Shown in pieces: positions 56,181 to 64,000 of a stretch of 64,000 bases of DNA; within the stretch, counting starts at the first letter, position 1; every line of letters begins with the position of its first letter. Under the pieces are notes generated by a model, which worked only from the letters and a program-made list of their open reading frames with translations, was not told the DNA's origin and searched no databases. Position numbers and translations under genes: made by a program. Source of the stretch: Aureibaculum flavum (GTDB taxonomy: Bacteria > Bacteroidota > Bacteroidia > Flavobacteriales > Flavobacteriaceae); NCBI RefSeq assembly GCF_016406085.1, contig NZ_JAEHFJ010000001.1, positions 1 to 64,000 of the forward strand, read 5' to 3'.

Positions 56181-56999
56181 ATGTCTTTGATAACATTAAC
56201 TACTGATTTTGGAACGAAAGATCACTTTATTGGTGCTATAAAAGGTGCTATTTACAATGAGCTAAGTGATGCTAGAGTTGTTGATATTTCTCATCAAATC
56301 ACCCCTTTCAACATAACAGAAACTGCCTATATTCTTAAAAATGCCTATAAGAATTTTCCGAAAGGGAGCATCCATATTATTGATGTTGACTCTGAACTTA
56401 GTGTTGAAAACAAGCACATTGCCATATTTTTAGATGATCATTATTTCATATGTGCCGATAATGGTATTATTTCGATGATTGCATCAGAAATTAACCCGGA
56501 TAAAATGGTCGAGATTACAATACACAACACGCTTACCAGCTATTCTGCATTTGTTAAAGTTGCTTGCCACATTGCTAGAGGTGGTACTTTGGAAGTAATT
56601 GGAAAACCTATTAATGAACTTAAGCAGTTAAACGAAGTTTATCCTTCTATTAGTAAAGAGAATAACAAAATTGTAGGTGCCATCATTTATATTGATAACT
56701 ATGGGAATGTTATTTCTAACATTACCAAAAAATTATTTAATGAAGTGGCTAAAGGCAGATCATTTGAAGTTAGTGCGAGACATTACAAATTTAAAAAGGT
56801 GTTTTTGAAATACAATGACTTAATAAATTTTGAATTACCACCCGAAAAGAGACAATATGACGGTGAAAAATTGGCCATATTTAATGCTGCTGGTTATTTA
56901 GAAATTGCTATTTACAAAAGTAATTTAAAATCTGTTGGAGGTGCCTCTACCCTTTTAGGCTTAGGTTATAGGGATTCCATTACTGTAAAGTTTTTGTAG
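56181..56999 (+). CDS. SAM hydroxide adenosyltransferase (DUF62 family)
   Basis: 272 residues. The start SLITLTTDFGTKDHFIGAIK is diagnostic of the DUF62 family, which hydrolyses S-adenosylmethionine to adenosine and methionine; chlorinases and fluorinases are specialised relatives. Further segments are DISHQITPFNITETAYIL, ADNGIISMI and IIYIDNYGNVISNIT. No halogenase-specific loop was recognised. The biological purpose is unclear, perhaps SAM homeostasis. Confidence 0.9.
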   Translation: MSLITLTTDFGTKDHFIGAIKGAIYNELSDARVVDISHQITPFNITETAYILKNAYKNFPKGSIHIIDVDSELSVENKHIAIFLDDHYFICADNGIISMIASEINPDKMVEITIHNTLTSYSAFVKVACHIARGGTLEVIGKPINELKQLNEVYPSISKENNKIVGAIIYIDNYGNVISNITKKLFNEVAKGRSFEVSARHYKFKKVFLKYNDLINFELPPEKRQYDGEKLAIFNAAGYLEIAIYKSNLKSVGGASTLLGLGYRDSITVKFL

Positions 57000-57108
57000 A
57001 ATTGGTATTTATTTTAATTTTATCGTAATCAAAACCATTGTATTTTGTCTTTACATTTCAAACAAAAATCACAATAAATCAAGGATATAAGTATCATTAA
57101 TTTCAATT

Positions 57109-57393
57109 ATGTTAATAAGAATAGTAAAACTGAGTTTTGAGGAAGAAAAAATTAGTAAATTCTTAAGTACTTTTAACGCCCATAAAGAACAAATTAAAAA
57201 ATTTAAGGGATGTACTCATTTAGAATTACTAAGAGATAAAAATAACAGCAATATTTTTTTTACATATAGTTATTGGAATAATGAGCAAGATTTAGAGAAT
57301 TATAGAAATTCTGATTTATTTAATAATGTTTGGGCACAAACTAAAGTTTTATTTAATAATAGACCGGAAGCGTGGAGTGTTGAAAGACAATAG
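57109..57393 (+). CDS. Antibiotic-biosynthesis-monooxygenase-like (ABM) protein
   Basis: 94 residues with the ferredoxin-like ABM pattern: MLIRIVKLSFEEEKISKFLS, FKGCTHLELLRDKNNSNIFF and the SYWNNEQDLENYRNSDLF helix. Members are small dimeric cytoplasmic proteins that act as cofactor-free oxygenases, or whose role is unknown. Lies 81 nt upstream of gldF; the same family is often near gldFG in flavobacteria. Confidence 0.8.
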   Translation: MLIRIVKLSFEEEKISKFLSTFNAHKEQIKKFKGCTHLELLRDKNNSNIFFTYSYWNNEQDLENYRNSDLFNNVWAQTKVLFNNRPEAWSVERQ

Positions 57394-57474
57394 ACGTTTT
57401 TCTATAACTTTTTAGAAAATTATACTAATTAGCAGAAAAAACGAACAAAAATTAAAGATCAAAAGATCACTGAA

Positions 57475-58188
57475 ATGATATCAATTTTTAAAAAAGAACT
57501 TAATTCATTTTTCGCCTCACCAATAGGATACTTGGTAATTGCGGTGTTTTTAATAATAAACGGTTTATACCTTTGGGTATTTAATGGCGATTTTAATATT
57601 CTTAATGCAGGGTTTGCCGACTTAAACAGTTTCTTTTTTATTGCCCCGTGGTTTTTCCTTTTTTTAATTCCTGCCATTACCATGAGAACTTTTTCAGATG
57701 AATTCAGATTAGGCACCATTGAAATATTGAAAACAAAACCAATCAGTAAATGGCAAATTGTATTGGGTAAATTTTCAGGTGCATTAGTATTAATAATTTT
57801 AGCTTTAATTCCGACTCTTATTTATGTTTTTAGTATTTTAAAATTAGGAAATCCTCCCAATAATTTAGATATCGGAAGTACTTTAGGATCCTATATAGGA
57901 TTGTTATTTATTGCAGGCACCTTTACTTCCATTGGGTTATTTACCTCTACCTTTTCAAACAATCAAATAGTTGCCTTTATAATTGCCATTCTTATTTCAT
58001 TTTTTATTTTCTATGGATTTGAAGCATTGGCCGATTTAAACATTTCTGAATCTTTAAGAAGTTTTGGTATGTTTGATCATTTTAAAAGTATTAGTCGCGG
58101 TGTTATTGATACAAAAGACATTGTTTATTTTGTGTCTGTAACCACTTTCTTTTTGTTTCTAACCCGATTAAAATTAGATGCCGAATGA
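57475..58188 (+). CDS. gldF: Gliding motility ABC transporter permease GldF
   Basis: 237 residues with six membrane segments, ABC-2 type permease. MISIFKKELNSFFASPIGYL and the acidic loop TMRTFSDEFRLGTIEILKTK are typical of GldF. With GldG and the ATPase GldA (not in the window), it forms a transporter linked to flavobacterial gliding. It overlaps gldG by 4 nt (ATGA). Confidence 0.94.
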   Translation: MISIFKKELNSFFASPIGYLVIAVFLIINGLYLWVFNGDFNILNAGFADLNSFFFIAPWFFLFLIPAITMRTFSDEFRLGTIEILKTKPISKWQIVLGKFSGALVLIILALIPTLIYVFSILKLGNPPNNLDIGSTLGSYIGLLFIAGTFTSIGLFTSTFSNNQIVAFIIAILISFFIFYGFEALADLNISESLRSFGMFDHFKSISRGVIDTKDIVYFVSVTTFFLFLTRLKLDAE

Positions 58189-59825
58189 AAAATAACATCT
58201 CCAAAATAGTCATTGCAATCATTGCTTTAATTGCAATAAATGTACTCGCTAAAAAATATTATAAACGTTTAGATCTTACACAAGACAAACGGTATACCTT
58301 ATCTGAAACTACCATCAATATAGTAGACAATTTAGAAGAAAATGCCATTATAAAAGTGTATTTGGAAGGTGATTTCCCTTCTGAATTTAAACGTTTACAA
58401 GGCGAAACCAAACAACATTTAGAAGAATTATACAGTATAAATGATGGTATAAAATATAAATTTATAGATCCGTTAGATACTGCAGAAGCACTAATAAAAC
58501 AAGGACTACAACCCAGTAGATTAACAGTTCAGGAAGATGGTAAATTATCAGAAGCTGTCATTTTTCCTTGGGCAACCATAACTTATAAAGGTAAAACTGA
58601 AAATATTAATTTACTTTCTGAAGGTTCTGTAAAGAATCAAGAAGAACAATTACAAAACTCGATAGAAAATTTAGAGTTTGCTTTTTCAGAAGCTATGTAT
58701 AAAGTATCTTCAGAATCACGTCAAACTATTGCTATTTTAAAAGGTAATGGAGAATTGAATGATATTAACTTAGTGAGCTTTTTAAGTCAATTGAATCAGT
58801 TTTACCAACTAGCTCCTTTTACGTTAGATTCTGTAGCAAAACAGCCTGAGAAAACACTAGAACAATTATCCAAATATGATTTAACAATTATTGCAAAACC
58901 TCAAGAAAAGTTCTCAGAACAGGAAAAATTTACATTAGATCAATATATAACAAATGGTGGTAAAACATTATGGTTAATAGATAATGTTACGGCAGAGTTA
59001 GATAGTTTAATGAATACCGGTGAAAGCTTAGCATTTAACAAAGACTTAAATCTAACAGATTTATTATTTAATTATGGAGTTAGAATTAATTATGATCTCA
59101 TTAAAGATGCCTACAGCTCCACCATTAAAGTGGAAGATGGCAACCTAGGTAACACCGCTCAATTAAAAGATTATATTTGGCATTACTACCCATTTATTAC
59201 TTCAAAAAATGATCATCCAATTACTCAAGGTGTAGATCCTGTTAATTTAAAATTTGCCAATACCATTGATACCTTAAAGAATTCAATCAAAAAAACAATT
59301 CTTTTACAAAGTTCTGAGTTTTCAAAATCAGTAGGTACTCCTATAATTATTTCATTGAATGATATTCAAAAAACTCCAGAGAAAAAAGATTACAATAAAG
59401 GTTATCAAACTTTAGGTGTTTTATTAGAAGGCGAATTTACTTCAGCATATGCTAGCCGAGTAAAACCTTTTGAATCTAAACTTTACAAGGAAGTAAGCAA
59501 TCACAATAAGATGGTAATCATTGCTGATGGTGATATTATTGCCAATGAAGTTGTTAAAGGTCAACCTATTGAATTAGGTGTAGATAAATATAATGGTGTT
59601 CGATATGGTAATGCTGAATTTTTAATGAATAGCATCAACTATTTATTAGATGATTCGGGTTTATTAGAACTCCGTAATAAGAAAATACAACTTCAGTTTT
59701 TAGATAAAGAAAAAGCTTATACAGAACGTACTTTCTGGCAAATGATTAATGTAATCCTGCCATTAGTAATTCTTGCTATTTTTGGATTCGTTTTCACTTT
59801 TCTTAGAAAGCGTCGATTTAGTTAA
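58185..59825 (+). CDS. gldG: Gliding motility-associated ABC transporter substrate-binding protein GldG
   Basis: 546 residues. N-terminal membrane segment (about 5-22), then the GldG start KKYYKRLDLTQDKRYTLSE, a periplasmic domain, and a C-terminal membrane segment (about 518-540) ending FTFLRKRRFS. DUF4350/ABC-type_uncharacterised architecture. It is translationally coupled to gldF. Confidence 0.94.
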   Translation: MKNNISKIVIAIIALIAINVLAKKYYKRLDLTQDKRYTLSETTINIVDNLEENAIIKVYLEGDFPSEFKRLQGETKQHLEELYSINDGIKYKFIDPLDTAEALIKQGLQPSRLTVQEDGKLSEAVIFPWATITYKGKTENINLLSEGSVKNQEEQLQNSIENLEFAFSEAMYKVSSESRQTIAILKGNGELNDINLVSFLSQLNQFYQLAPFTLDSVAKQPEKTLEQLSKYDLTIIAKPQEKFSEQEKFTLDQYITNGGKTLWLIDNVTAELDSLMNTGESLAFNKDLNLTDLLFNYGVRINYDLIKDAYSSTIKVEDGNLGNTAQLKDYIWHYYPFITSKNDHPITQGVDPVNLKFANTIDTLKNSIKKTILLQSSEFSKSVGTPIIISLNDIQKTPEKKDYNKGYQTLGVLLEGEFTSAYASRVKPFESKLYKEVSNHNKMVIIADGDIIANEVVKGQPIELGVDKYNGVRYGNAEFLMNSINYLLDDSGLLELRNKKIQLQFLDKEKAYTERTFWQMINVILPLVILAIFGFVFTFLRKRRFS

Positions 59826-59842
59826 AATTTTGTTAAAGAAAA

Positions 59843-59870
59843 TTGCCAATGTTAGGATTTAGTATCTTTA
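59843..59870 (+). promoter_or_regulatory. Bacteroidetes-type promoter for the DUF2911 genes
   Basis: TTG (59843-59845), 17 nt, TATCTTTA (59863-59870), one mismatch from TAnnTTTG. 36 nt before the start codon. Confidence 0.55.
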
Positions 59871-59906
59871 GCAACTAATTAACTTAAATAAATCTAAATA
59901 ATAATT

Positions 59907-60749
59907 ATGATGTACAAAAAACTTTTAATCTTATTTTTATGTTTGGGTACTTTGAGTATCACGGCTCAGATAAAAACCCCCGCTCCAAGTCCAGGTTCTA
60001 CATTAACGCAAACTGTTGGTTTAACAGATGTAGCACTAGAATATTCTAGACCTGCCATGCGAGGAAGAACCATTTTTGGTGATCTTGTTCCTTTTGACAA
60101 AATATGGAGAACAGGTGCTAACGCTAGAACAAAAATTACTTTTAGTGATGATGTAATTATTGATGGAGATACCCTAAAAAAAGGAACCTATGCCATATTT
60201 ACCAAACCAGCTGCATCAGCTTGGGATGTTTATTTCTACACAGAATATGCAGGTAGTGGAGCTCCACAGACATTAGATGATAGCAAAGTAGCTTTAAAAA
60301 CGTCTGTAAAAACACAAGAAATTCCAATGGATATTCAGTCATTTACAATCACTTTTGATGATTTAACTGATAATTCTGGAGTTTTGGGTATCATGTGGGA
60401 AAAAACCTATGTTGGCGTAAAATTTACCGTACCAACAGATGCTATTGCCGCAAAAAGTATTCAAAATGTAATGAGTGGTCCAAGTGCTAATGATTATCAT
60501 GGAGCAGCTAGTTACTATAGAAGTTCAGGTAAAGACTTAAAACAAGCTTTAGTTTGGTCTAATAAAGCAACGGAGATAAATAAAAATGCCTTTTGGATGA
60601 CAAGAGAAAAATCATTGATACAAGCAGCTTTAGGCGATAAAAAAGGAGCTATTGAATCAGCAAAAAAATCGTTGGAAGTAGCTGAAAAGGCTGGAAATGC
60701 TGACTATATAAAAATGAACAAAGCATCTATTGCAGAGTGGTCTAAGTAA
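59907..60749 (+). CDS. DUF2911-family secreted protein with TPR-like tail
   Basis: 280 residues. Signal peptide (to about SITAQ), then the DUF2911 domain (about 22-170) with VALEYSRPAMRGRTIFGDLV, WRTGANARTKITFSDDV and KKGTYAIFTKP. The C-terminal about 90 residues have a tetratricopeptide look (ALVWSNKATEINKNAFWM; IESAKKSLEVAEKAGNADY). The domain is widespread in Bacteroidetes, function unknown. It is followed by a shorter paralogue after 33 nt. Confidence 0.85.
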   Translation: MMYKKLLILFLCLGTLSITAQIKTPAPSPGSTLTQTVGLTDVALEYSRPAMRGRTIFGDLVPFDKIWRTGANARTKITFSDDVIIDGDTLKKGTYAIFTKPAASAWDVYFYTEYAGSGAPQTLDDSKVALKTSVKTQEIPMDIQSFTITFDDLTDNSGVLGIMWEKTYVGVKFTVPTDAIAAKSIQNVMSGPSANDYHGAASYYRSSGKDLKQALVWSNKATEINKNAFWMTREKSLIQAALGDKKGAIESAKKSLEVAEKAGNADYIKMNKASIAEWSK

Positions 60750-60782
60750 AAAAAAATAAGTCAAATAAATTAATTAAAAAAA

Positions 60783-61280
60783 ATGAAAAATTTAAAATTA
60801 TTATTAGTCTTTACATTAATAACCACATTGAGTTGTGCTCAAAAAAGTCCGAGACAACAAGCTGATGGTAAAATTGATGGTGTAAGTGTTGCTGTTGATT
60901 ATGGTGCTCCAAGTGTAAAAGAAAGAACCATATGGGGTGGCTTAGAAAAATATGGTAAAGTTTGGAGAGCTGGTGCTAATGAAAATACTACTGTTTCTTT
61001 TGATAAAGACGTAACCATTGGTGGTGAAGAATTAGCTGCCGGTAAGTATGGTTTTTTTATTATTCCTAATAAAAGTGGAAATTGGACAGTAATTTTTAAC
61101 ACCGTAAATGATTCTTGGGGTTCAAGTAAATACGATGAAAGTAAAGATGCTTTACGTATAGATATTACTCCTGAATTTGGTGATGAAAACCAAGAACAAT
61201 TGTTTTTTGGTGTAATGGACGATTCTATATTGTTTGCTTGGGAAAAAGTAAAATTGACAATTCCAGTAACTATTAAATAA
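60783..61280 (+). CDS. DUF2911-family lipoprotein
   Basis: 165 residues. Lipoprotein signal with TLSC (Cys18) lipobox. VSVAVDYGAPSVKERTIWGG, VWRAGANENTTVSFDKDVTI and AAGKYGFFIIP match the DUF2911 core of the preceding protein, but there is no TPR-like tail. Probably co-transcribed with it, since no promoter is evident in the 33-nt gap. A terminator follows. Confidence 0.88.
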   Translation: MKNLKLLLVFTLITTLSCAQKSPRQQADGKIDGVSVAVDYGAPSVKERTIWGGLEKYGKVWRAGANENTTVSFDKDVTIGGEELAAGKYGFFIIPNKSGNWTVIFNTVNDSWGSSKYDESKDALRIDITPEFGDENQEQLFFGVMDDSILFAWEKVKLTIPVTIK

Positions 61281-61300
61281 TTACAATTCAATATCATTTT

Positions 61301-61333
61301 AAAAGCCCAAAACTTAATAAATTTTGGGCTTTT
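61301..61333. terminator. Terminator between DUF2911 and esterase genes
   Basis: AAAAGCCCAAAA (61301-61312) / TTTTGGGCTTTT (61322-61333), a perfect 12-bp stem with 9-nt loop between convergent genes. Confidence 0.9.
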
Positions 61334-61370
61334 ATTTTGTATTTATAAATGTACTTCTCTCCTATTTAAC

Positions 61371-62189
61371 CTACTCGTTATTATAATTAAAGGCCCACTT
61401 TATAAAATCAGGAAACATCTTACCCCATGTTGCTAAATTATGTTTTCCATTTTCAACTTCTACATAGCGAATAGCATGTGGTTCAGAATACCCTTTTAAG
61501 GACAATTCCTTAATAACATCTTTGGTATCATCTATAGCATCAATTATTCCATTATTATTTCTATCTGCATTTTCATCTAAAGTTCCAACTTGCATCCAAA
61601 ATTTAAGATGAGGATGATAAGATCCATTTTTTATTACATCTAAAATAATTCGACTTCTATCCGCATAATCATGCTTTACATATGCCTTTTTACGCCACCA
61701 AAATGAACCACTAAAAACACCAACCTTACTAAAAGAATGTACATTATTATAAACAATATCAAAAGCAGTGAGACCACCTAAAGACATTCCTGCCAACACC
61801 CAATCTTTATGCTCATAAGAAACCTTAAACTCTCCTTTTAAAAAAGGAATAAACTCCTCAATAATAAATTTAGAATAATTTAATGCCTTTTTTCCTCTTC
61901 CTTTAAAATCGCCCGAAGATGCAGTACCGTATTCGTGAATTCTGTTTTCATTTGCCTCGACCCCAACATAAACAAATGGTTTACTATTTTTATTTAAATA
62001 AGATTCAGAAATTGTTTTCTCTAAACCCATTGCTCTAAAGTCTTGGCCGTCATTCATCAATAAAACAGGAAAACGATCTTCAGAGCTCCTATAATTACCA
62101 GGTGCCATCAAACGGAACTTAACCTTTCTGTCGAGATACTTAGAAAAAAAACTCCCATTCAAACTTATGTAATCTATACTAAAACCCAT
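61371..62189 (-). CDS. Putative esterase (alpha/beta hydrolase, PF00756-like)
   Basis: 272 residues, no signal peptide. LMNDGQDFRAMGLEKTISES near residue 45 and the nucleophile elbow AGMSLGGLTAFD with Ser136, plus GKHNLATW with His250, give the esterase D/IroE-like pattern. Intracellular ester hydrolysis is likely, substrate unknown. Divergent from a second esterase gene and the ATP-grasp gene, which may be a functional group. Confidence 0.82.
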   Translation of the reverse strand: MGFSIDYISLNGSFFSKYLDRKVKFRLMAPGNYRSSEDRFPVLLMNDGQDFRAMGLEKTISESYLNKNSKPFVYVGVEANENRIHEYGTASSGDFKGRGKKALNYSKFIIEEFIPFLKGEFKVSYEHKDWVLAGMSLGGLTAFDIVYNNVHSFSKVGVFSGSFWWRKKAYVKHDYADRSRIILDVIKNGSYHPHLKFWMQVGTLDENADRNNNGIIDAIDDTKDVIKELSLKGYSEPHAIRYVEVENGKHNLATWGKMFPDFIKWAFNYNNE

Positions 62190-62328
62190 TATTCATTTTA
62201 ATGTGTGCAATATTAACGATTAATTAAAAATTAAATGATAAAGAATCCTAAAATAAATTATTTAAATACTAAATAGTCATTGTTTAACATTTTTATTTAT
62301 ATTTAACAAACAAAGACTAAACCAACCT

Positions 62329-63048
62329 ATGGCTCAAGTACAACATACTCAATATTATTCAAACACATTAAATAGAAATATTAATCTTGAAGTAACGGGG
62401 CATTGGGGACATCCTATTTTGATGTTTCCATCCTCTGGAGGAAAGTATACGCAAAACAATGATTTTGGCTTAAACGAATCCGTTATGCGATTTGTTGAAG
62501 AAGGCAGAATAAAGCTTTATAATATAGAAACACTAGATATGTTAAGCTTTTATGCAGAAGATTTACCTACCGATGTAATCATTCATAATTATGAGTTATA
62601 CATGCAATTTCTAAAAAATGAAATGATTCCGTATATACAAAATGAATGTAATACGCATAGAATAGCAGTTGCTGGTTGTAGTTTTGGAGGCTATCATGCG
62701 GCAAACACAGCATTTCGATTTCCTGATTTAGTTTCTCATTTATTTTCGTTATCTGGTGTATTTAATATTAGAAATTTTACACCAAATTCAGACGACATGA
62801 GAATTTATTACAACTGTCCTAATGAATTTATGGTCGATGAAGAATCATGGAAATACAACCACATGCAAATTGTTTTGAGCACATCTGATTGGGATAGTTG
62901 CAAACCTAAAAACGAAAATATGGCAAGTGTTTTAGAGTCAAAAGGAATACCTTATTGGTATGATGAAAAAAAATGGATAGAACATGATTGGCCTTTGTGG
63001 AAAATGGTTTTTCCGGAATATGTAGAAAAGTATTTTCCACAATCTTAG
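62329..63048 (+). CDS. Putative esterase (PF00756-like)
   Basis: 239 residues, no signal peptide. GHPILMFPSSGGKYTQNNDF, the elbow VAGCSFGGYHAANTA with Ser118, and IEHDWPLWKMVFPEYVEKYF with His219. This compact esterase type is often found beside an ATP-grasp gene in Bacteroidetes (from memory), as here. Hydrolytic or acyl-transfer activity is possible. Confidence 0.82.
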   Translation: MAQVQHTQYYSNTLNRNINLEVTGHWGHPILMFPSSGGKYTQNNDFGLNESVMRFVEEGRIKLYNIETLDMLSFYAEDLPTDVIIHNYELYMQFLKNEMIPYIQNECNTHRIAVAGCSFGGYHAANTAFRFPDLVSHLFSLSGVFNIRNFTPNSDDMRIYYNCPNEFMVDEESWKYNHMQIVLSTSDWDSCKPKNENMASVLESKGIPYWYDEKKWIEHDWPLWKMVFPEYVEKYFPQS

Positions 63049-63108
63049 AAAGCTTGACAATAAATAATTAAATAAATAAGATTACGAAGACTATTTTTAA
63101 TTAGAATT

Positions 63109-63116
63109 TACATTTG
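63109..63116 (+). promoter_or_regulatory. Flavobacterial -7 element (TACATTTG)
   Basis: TACATTTG with T-rich DNA upstream but no TTG at standard distance. It lies 61 nt before the ATP-grasp start codon. Confidence 0.4.
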
Positions 63117-63177
63117 TAATACAGGTAAATTATGATTGAAAATTAATTAAATTATAAAATCAAAAAAATAAAATATT

Positions 63178-64000
63178 ATGGCAAAAAAAGTTGGAATATT
63201 ATTCGGAATGGAAGATACTTTTCCATGGGCATTCATTGACAGAGTTAATGAATTAGGAAAAGGTAAAGTAGTTGCTGAAGCAGTTATTATTGATAAAGTT
63301 CAGCAAGGTATAGATTATGGATATGATGTCATCATCGATAGAATATCGCAAGAAGTTCCTTTTTACCGTGCCTATTTAAAAAATGCATCATTAATGGGTA
63401 CAGCAGTAATAAACAATCCTTTTTGGTGGAGTGCTGATGAGAAATTCTTTAATAATTGTTTATCACTTCAAATTGGAGTACCTGTACCAAAGACTATTTT
63501 ATTACCCTCTAATGCTAGACCTGATGATACTACTGACAAGTCTTTTAGAAATTTAAAAGCTCCTTTAGATTGGGATTATATTTTTAATTATATTGGTTTC
63601 CCTGCCTATATGAAACCTCATTCTGGAGGTGGATGGAAAAGTGTTTATCGTGTTGAAAATGCAGATGATTTATTTGAAAAACATGGTGAGACGGAACAAT
63701 TGGTAATGATGCTTCAAGAAGAAATTGTATTTGAAGATTACTATCGCGTGTATTGTTTAGGGCAAAAACATGTGCATATTATGCCTTACGAGCCTAGAAA
63801 CGAACCTCATTTACGTTATGTTACCGAACCAAAAACAAAAGGTGAAGAGCACAAGAAGTTAATGAAAACTATTCATGATTATACCATTAAACTAAATGAA
63901 GCCTTAGGTTACGATTTCAATACTGTTGAGTTCGCCATTAGAAATGGAGTTCCTTATGCCATAGATTTTTGCAATCCTGCACCAGATGCAGATATTAATT
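63178..64000 (+). CDS. ATP-grasp ligase, N-terminal part (runs off the window)
   Basis: 274 codons from the ATG at 63178 to the window edge. The start AKKVGILFGMEDTFPWAFID and a preATP-grasp region are followed by PAYMKPHSGGGWKSVYRV (ATP-binding Lys and glycine-rich loop), QEEIVFEDYYRVYC, and EFAIRNGVPYAIDFCNPAPD, where the metal-binding Glu/Asn pair of ATP-grasp enzymes sits. It would ligate a carboxylate to an amine or thiol. The substrate is unknown. The two neighbouring esterases suggest a small shared pathway. Confidence 0.85.
   Translation, partial: MAKKVGILFGMEDTFPWAFIDRVNELGKGKVVAEAVIIDKVQQGIDYGYDVIIDRISQEVPFYRAYLKNASLMGTAVINNPFWWSADEKFFNNCLSLQIGVPVPKTILLPSNARPDDTTDKSFRNLKAPLDWDYIFNYIGFPAYMKPHSGGGWKSVYRVENADDLFEKHGETEQLVMMLQEEIVFEDYYRVYCLGQKHVHIMPYEPRNEPHLRYVTEPKTKGEEHKKLMKTIHDYTIKLNEALGYDFNTVEFAIRNGVPYAIDFCNPAPDADIN

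Noticed and set aside
56181-56999. Possible SAM-dependent fluorinase or chlorinase
   Set aside because: No halogenase-specific loop could be recognised and the context is housekeeping; plain SAM hydrolase is more likely.

Overview
The window reads as a chromosomal segment of a marine- or soil-type member of the Bacteroidota, family Flavobacteriaceae. It is strongly AT-rich. Promoters fit the Bacteroidetes pattern (TTG, about 17-21 nt, TAnnTTTG) and Shine-Dalgarno sequences are mostly absent. It carries gldF and gldG, a type IX secretion (T9SS) C-terminal sorting domain, and families typical of flavobacteria (DUF2911, DUF6702-like, DUF4369-like, CarboxypepD_reg-like). The species cannot be named from the sequence alone.

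Layout. 1-148 is the end of an IS3-type insertion sequence. 209-3026 holds divergent glyA and fahA. 3827-8593 is a compact plus-strand operon resembling dltABCD: adenylating enzyme, GNAT acyltransferase, acyl carrier protein, MBOAT O-acyltransferase and SGNH protein. It looks like a system that loads an amino acid on a carrier and transfers it, perhaps N-acylated, to a surface glycan.

9122-39450 is a large, mostly minus-strand surface-polysaccharide locus of the Wzx/Wzy type. It contains a priming sugar-1-phosphate transferase of unusual architecture, a flippase, a polymerase, GDP-L-fucose synthesis (gmd, fcl), and a CDP-6-deoxyhexose branch (rfbF, rfbG, an RfbC-like epimerase and a COG4091-like oxidoreductase). 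It also has about eight glycosyltransferases and a set of modifying enzymes: NodB-like deacetylase, FemAB-like transferase, asparagine-synthase-type amidotransferase, hexapeptide acetyltransferase, formyltransferase-like/propeller protein, WlbA-like oxidase and PIG-L-like deacetylase. Two pairs of paralogous glycosyltransferases at 28623-34305 point to local duplication and recombination.

39521-46695 contains a 1430-residue secreted beta-helix protein with ten Ig-like repeats and a T9SS signal, a DUF4369-like lipoprotein, and an asparagine-synthetase-like protein that lacks the glutaminase cysteine.

46950-64000 is core or conserved flavobacterial DNA: pepE, two CarboxypepD-like proteins, a DUF6702-like protein, a protein built of 29-residue helical repeats, an M1 metallopeptidase, purC, phoH, a SAM hydrolase family gene, a monooxygenase-like gene, gldF-gldG, two DUF2911 genes, two esterases and the start of an ATP-grasp ligase that runs off the window. 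No tRNA, rRNA or CRISPR array was seen.
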